Of a stretch of DNA of 64,000 nt, positions 63,215 through 64,000 are shown in pieces. Source of the stretch: Vibrio tasmaniensis (GTDB lineage Bacteria; Pseudomonadota; Gammaproteobacteria; Enterobacterales; Vibrionaceae); NCBI RefSeq assembly GCF_024347635.1, contig NZ_AP025510.1, positions 2,232,001-2,296,000 on the forward strand, in the 5' to 3' direction. Positions within the stretch are counted from its first letter, which is position 1; each line of letters starts with the position of its first letter. The translations under genes and the position numbers were made by a program. The notes beneath the pieces are model-generated. The model was not told the origin of the DNA. It searched no databases and saw only the letters and a list, made by a program, of their open reading frames with translations.

Positions 63215-64000
63215 TTACTCAGCAGCGGTTGAATGGTCTTTAGCTAAGAATTCTTTAATGATCCCTAAGTCACGAGTACGTGGGATAGGCGGTAAACTCG
63301 CCAAAAACACACCACCGTAATCGCGGGTCACCAAGCGGTTATCGCAAATAATCAAAGCACCATTATCACGCTTATCGCGTATTAATCGGCCAACACCTTG
63401 TTTCAAGGTAATCACTGCGTCTGGTAACTGTACTTGTGCAAAAGGATCACCCCCTTTTAGCTTACAGTCCTCGATTCGAGCCTTAAGTAACGGGTCGTCT
63501 GGGGCGGTAAAGGGCAATTTGTCGATGATAACACAGCTTAATGCGTCGCCCCTAACATCTATCCCTTCCCAGAAAGCACCAGTGGCCACCAGCAATGCGT
63601 TACCTAATTCCATGAATTCGGCTAAGGTTTTTTGCTTACTTGTCTCACCTTGCAGCAGAACAGGAACCGAGAGCGTTTCGCGGAACCGTTCACCCAATTC
63701 TTTCATCATGCTGTGTGAGGTACATAAGAAGAAACAGCGACCTTGGTTTTGCTCAATCACAGGGGTCAGCATTCTTACTAGCTTATCCGCTAAGCCCGGG
63801 CTATTCGGTTCTGGTAGATAGCGAGGCACACACAAACGCGCCTGATTTGGGTAATCAAACGGACTTGGCAGTGAAAACTGTGCTGACGGTTTTAACCCAA
63901 GCCGTGAGGTGAAATGGTCGAAATCGTCCGACACCGCCAAAGTTGCAGAGGTAAACACCCAAGCACCCGGCTTTAGCTCAATCTGCTCATGGAATTTGTC
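63215..64000 (-). CDS. yoaA: DinG-like ATP-dependent helicase YoaA, C-terminal part (cut by the window edge)
   Basis: YoaA is an iron-sulfur XPD/DinG-type 5'-3' DNA helicase tied to replication fork repair. Only the last 262 residues are present; the frame stays open to the window edge. Visible helicase motifs are WVFTSATLA, FFLCTSHSMM, ALLVATGAFWEGIDVRG, VIIDKLPF and the arginine-finger motif VGRLIRDKRDNG. The Walker A and Fe-S cysteines lie outside the window. tsaB follows after about 60 bp. Confidence 0.92.
   Translation of the reverse strand, partial: DKFHEQIELKPGAWVFTSATLAVSDDFDHFTSRLGLKPSAQFSLPSPFDYPNQARLCVPRYLPEPNSPGLADKLVRMLTPVIEQNQGRCFFLCTSHSMMKELGERFRETLSVPVLLQGETSKQKTLAEFMELGNALLVATGAFWEGIDVRGDALSCVIIDKLPFTAPDDPLLKARIEDCKLKGGDPFAQVQLPDAVITLKQGVGRLIRDKRDNGALIICDNRLVTRDYGGVFLASLPPIPRTRDLGIIKEFLAKDHSTAAE

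Overview
The window reads as chromosomal DNA of a marine Vibrio, most like the Splendidus clade. The grounds are Vibrio-type protein sequences, gammaproteobacterial gene order in several blocks (menFDHBCE next to alaA-yfbR; tig-clpP-clpX-lon-hupB-ppiD; tsaB-slp-fadD-rnd), a long tRNA-Tyr tandem array, a rhombosortase, and a pfaABCD polyunsaturated fatty acid (PUFA) synthase. Species was not tested, because no database was available.

Layout. 1-674: truncated RND efflux adaptor. 1064-2457: eight tRNA-Tyr(GTA) genes on an almost perfect 187-bp repeat, with a promoter upstream and a terminator downstream. 2665-3778: an IS630-family insertion sequence whose transposase is split by a frameshift at an A7 tract. 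3952-8605: Tim44-like membrane protein, a TetR regulator with a clear promoter and operator, a fused transporter-acyltransferase, and a YeiH-type transporter. 8759-8923: a 54-aa membrane protein. 9080-16468: menaquinone operon menFDHBCE, read leftward. 16750-20135: alaA, yfbR and a dGTPase-like gene. 20162-21609: tapT, rhombosortase and a ComEA-like protein. 21835-30263: the protein quality-control block, with a heat-shock-type promoter before lon. 30904-37585: the C4-dicarboxylate system, in which the DctB/DctD two-component pair converges on dctPQM, and dctP has a textbook sigma-54 promoter. 37932-57401: hotdog thioesterase, phosphopantetheinyl transferase (pfaE) and pfaABCD. 57496-64000: rnd, fadD, an alpha/beta hydrolase, slp, an unknown gene, tsaB and a truncated yoaA.

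How the parts work together. The PUFA locus is self-contained: PfaE converts the five tandem carrier domains of PfaA to their active form, PfaA-D build and reduce the chain, and the neighbouring thioesterase may help release acyl chains. A 17-bp palindrome matching a FadR operator lies about 358 bp upstream of pfaA, where FadR could act as an activator as it does at fabA. With a long leader holding a hairpin and a 64-codon upstream ORF that overlaps the pfaA start, this is the most interesting regulatory region here. The dct block is a closed circuit of sensor, activator, sigma-54 promoter and transporter.

I saw no CRISPR array, prophage or defence island. Most of the window is conserved chromosomal backbone. 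The novel signals are regulatory or small: the FadR-like site and pfaA leader, the tRNA array and its spacer hairpins, the TetR operator, and several small unannotated proteins.
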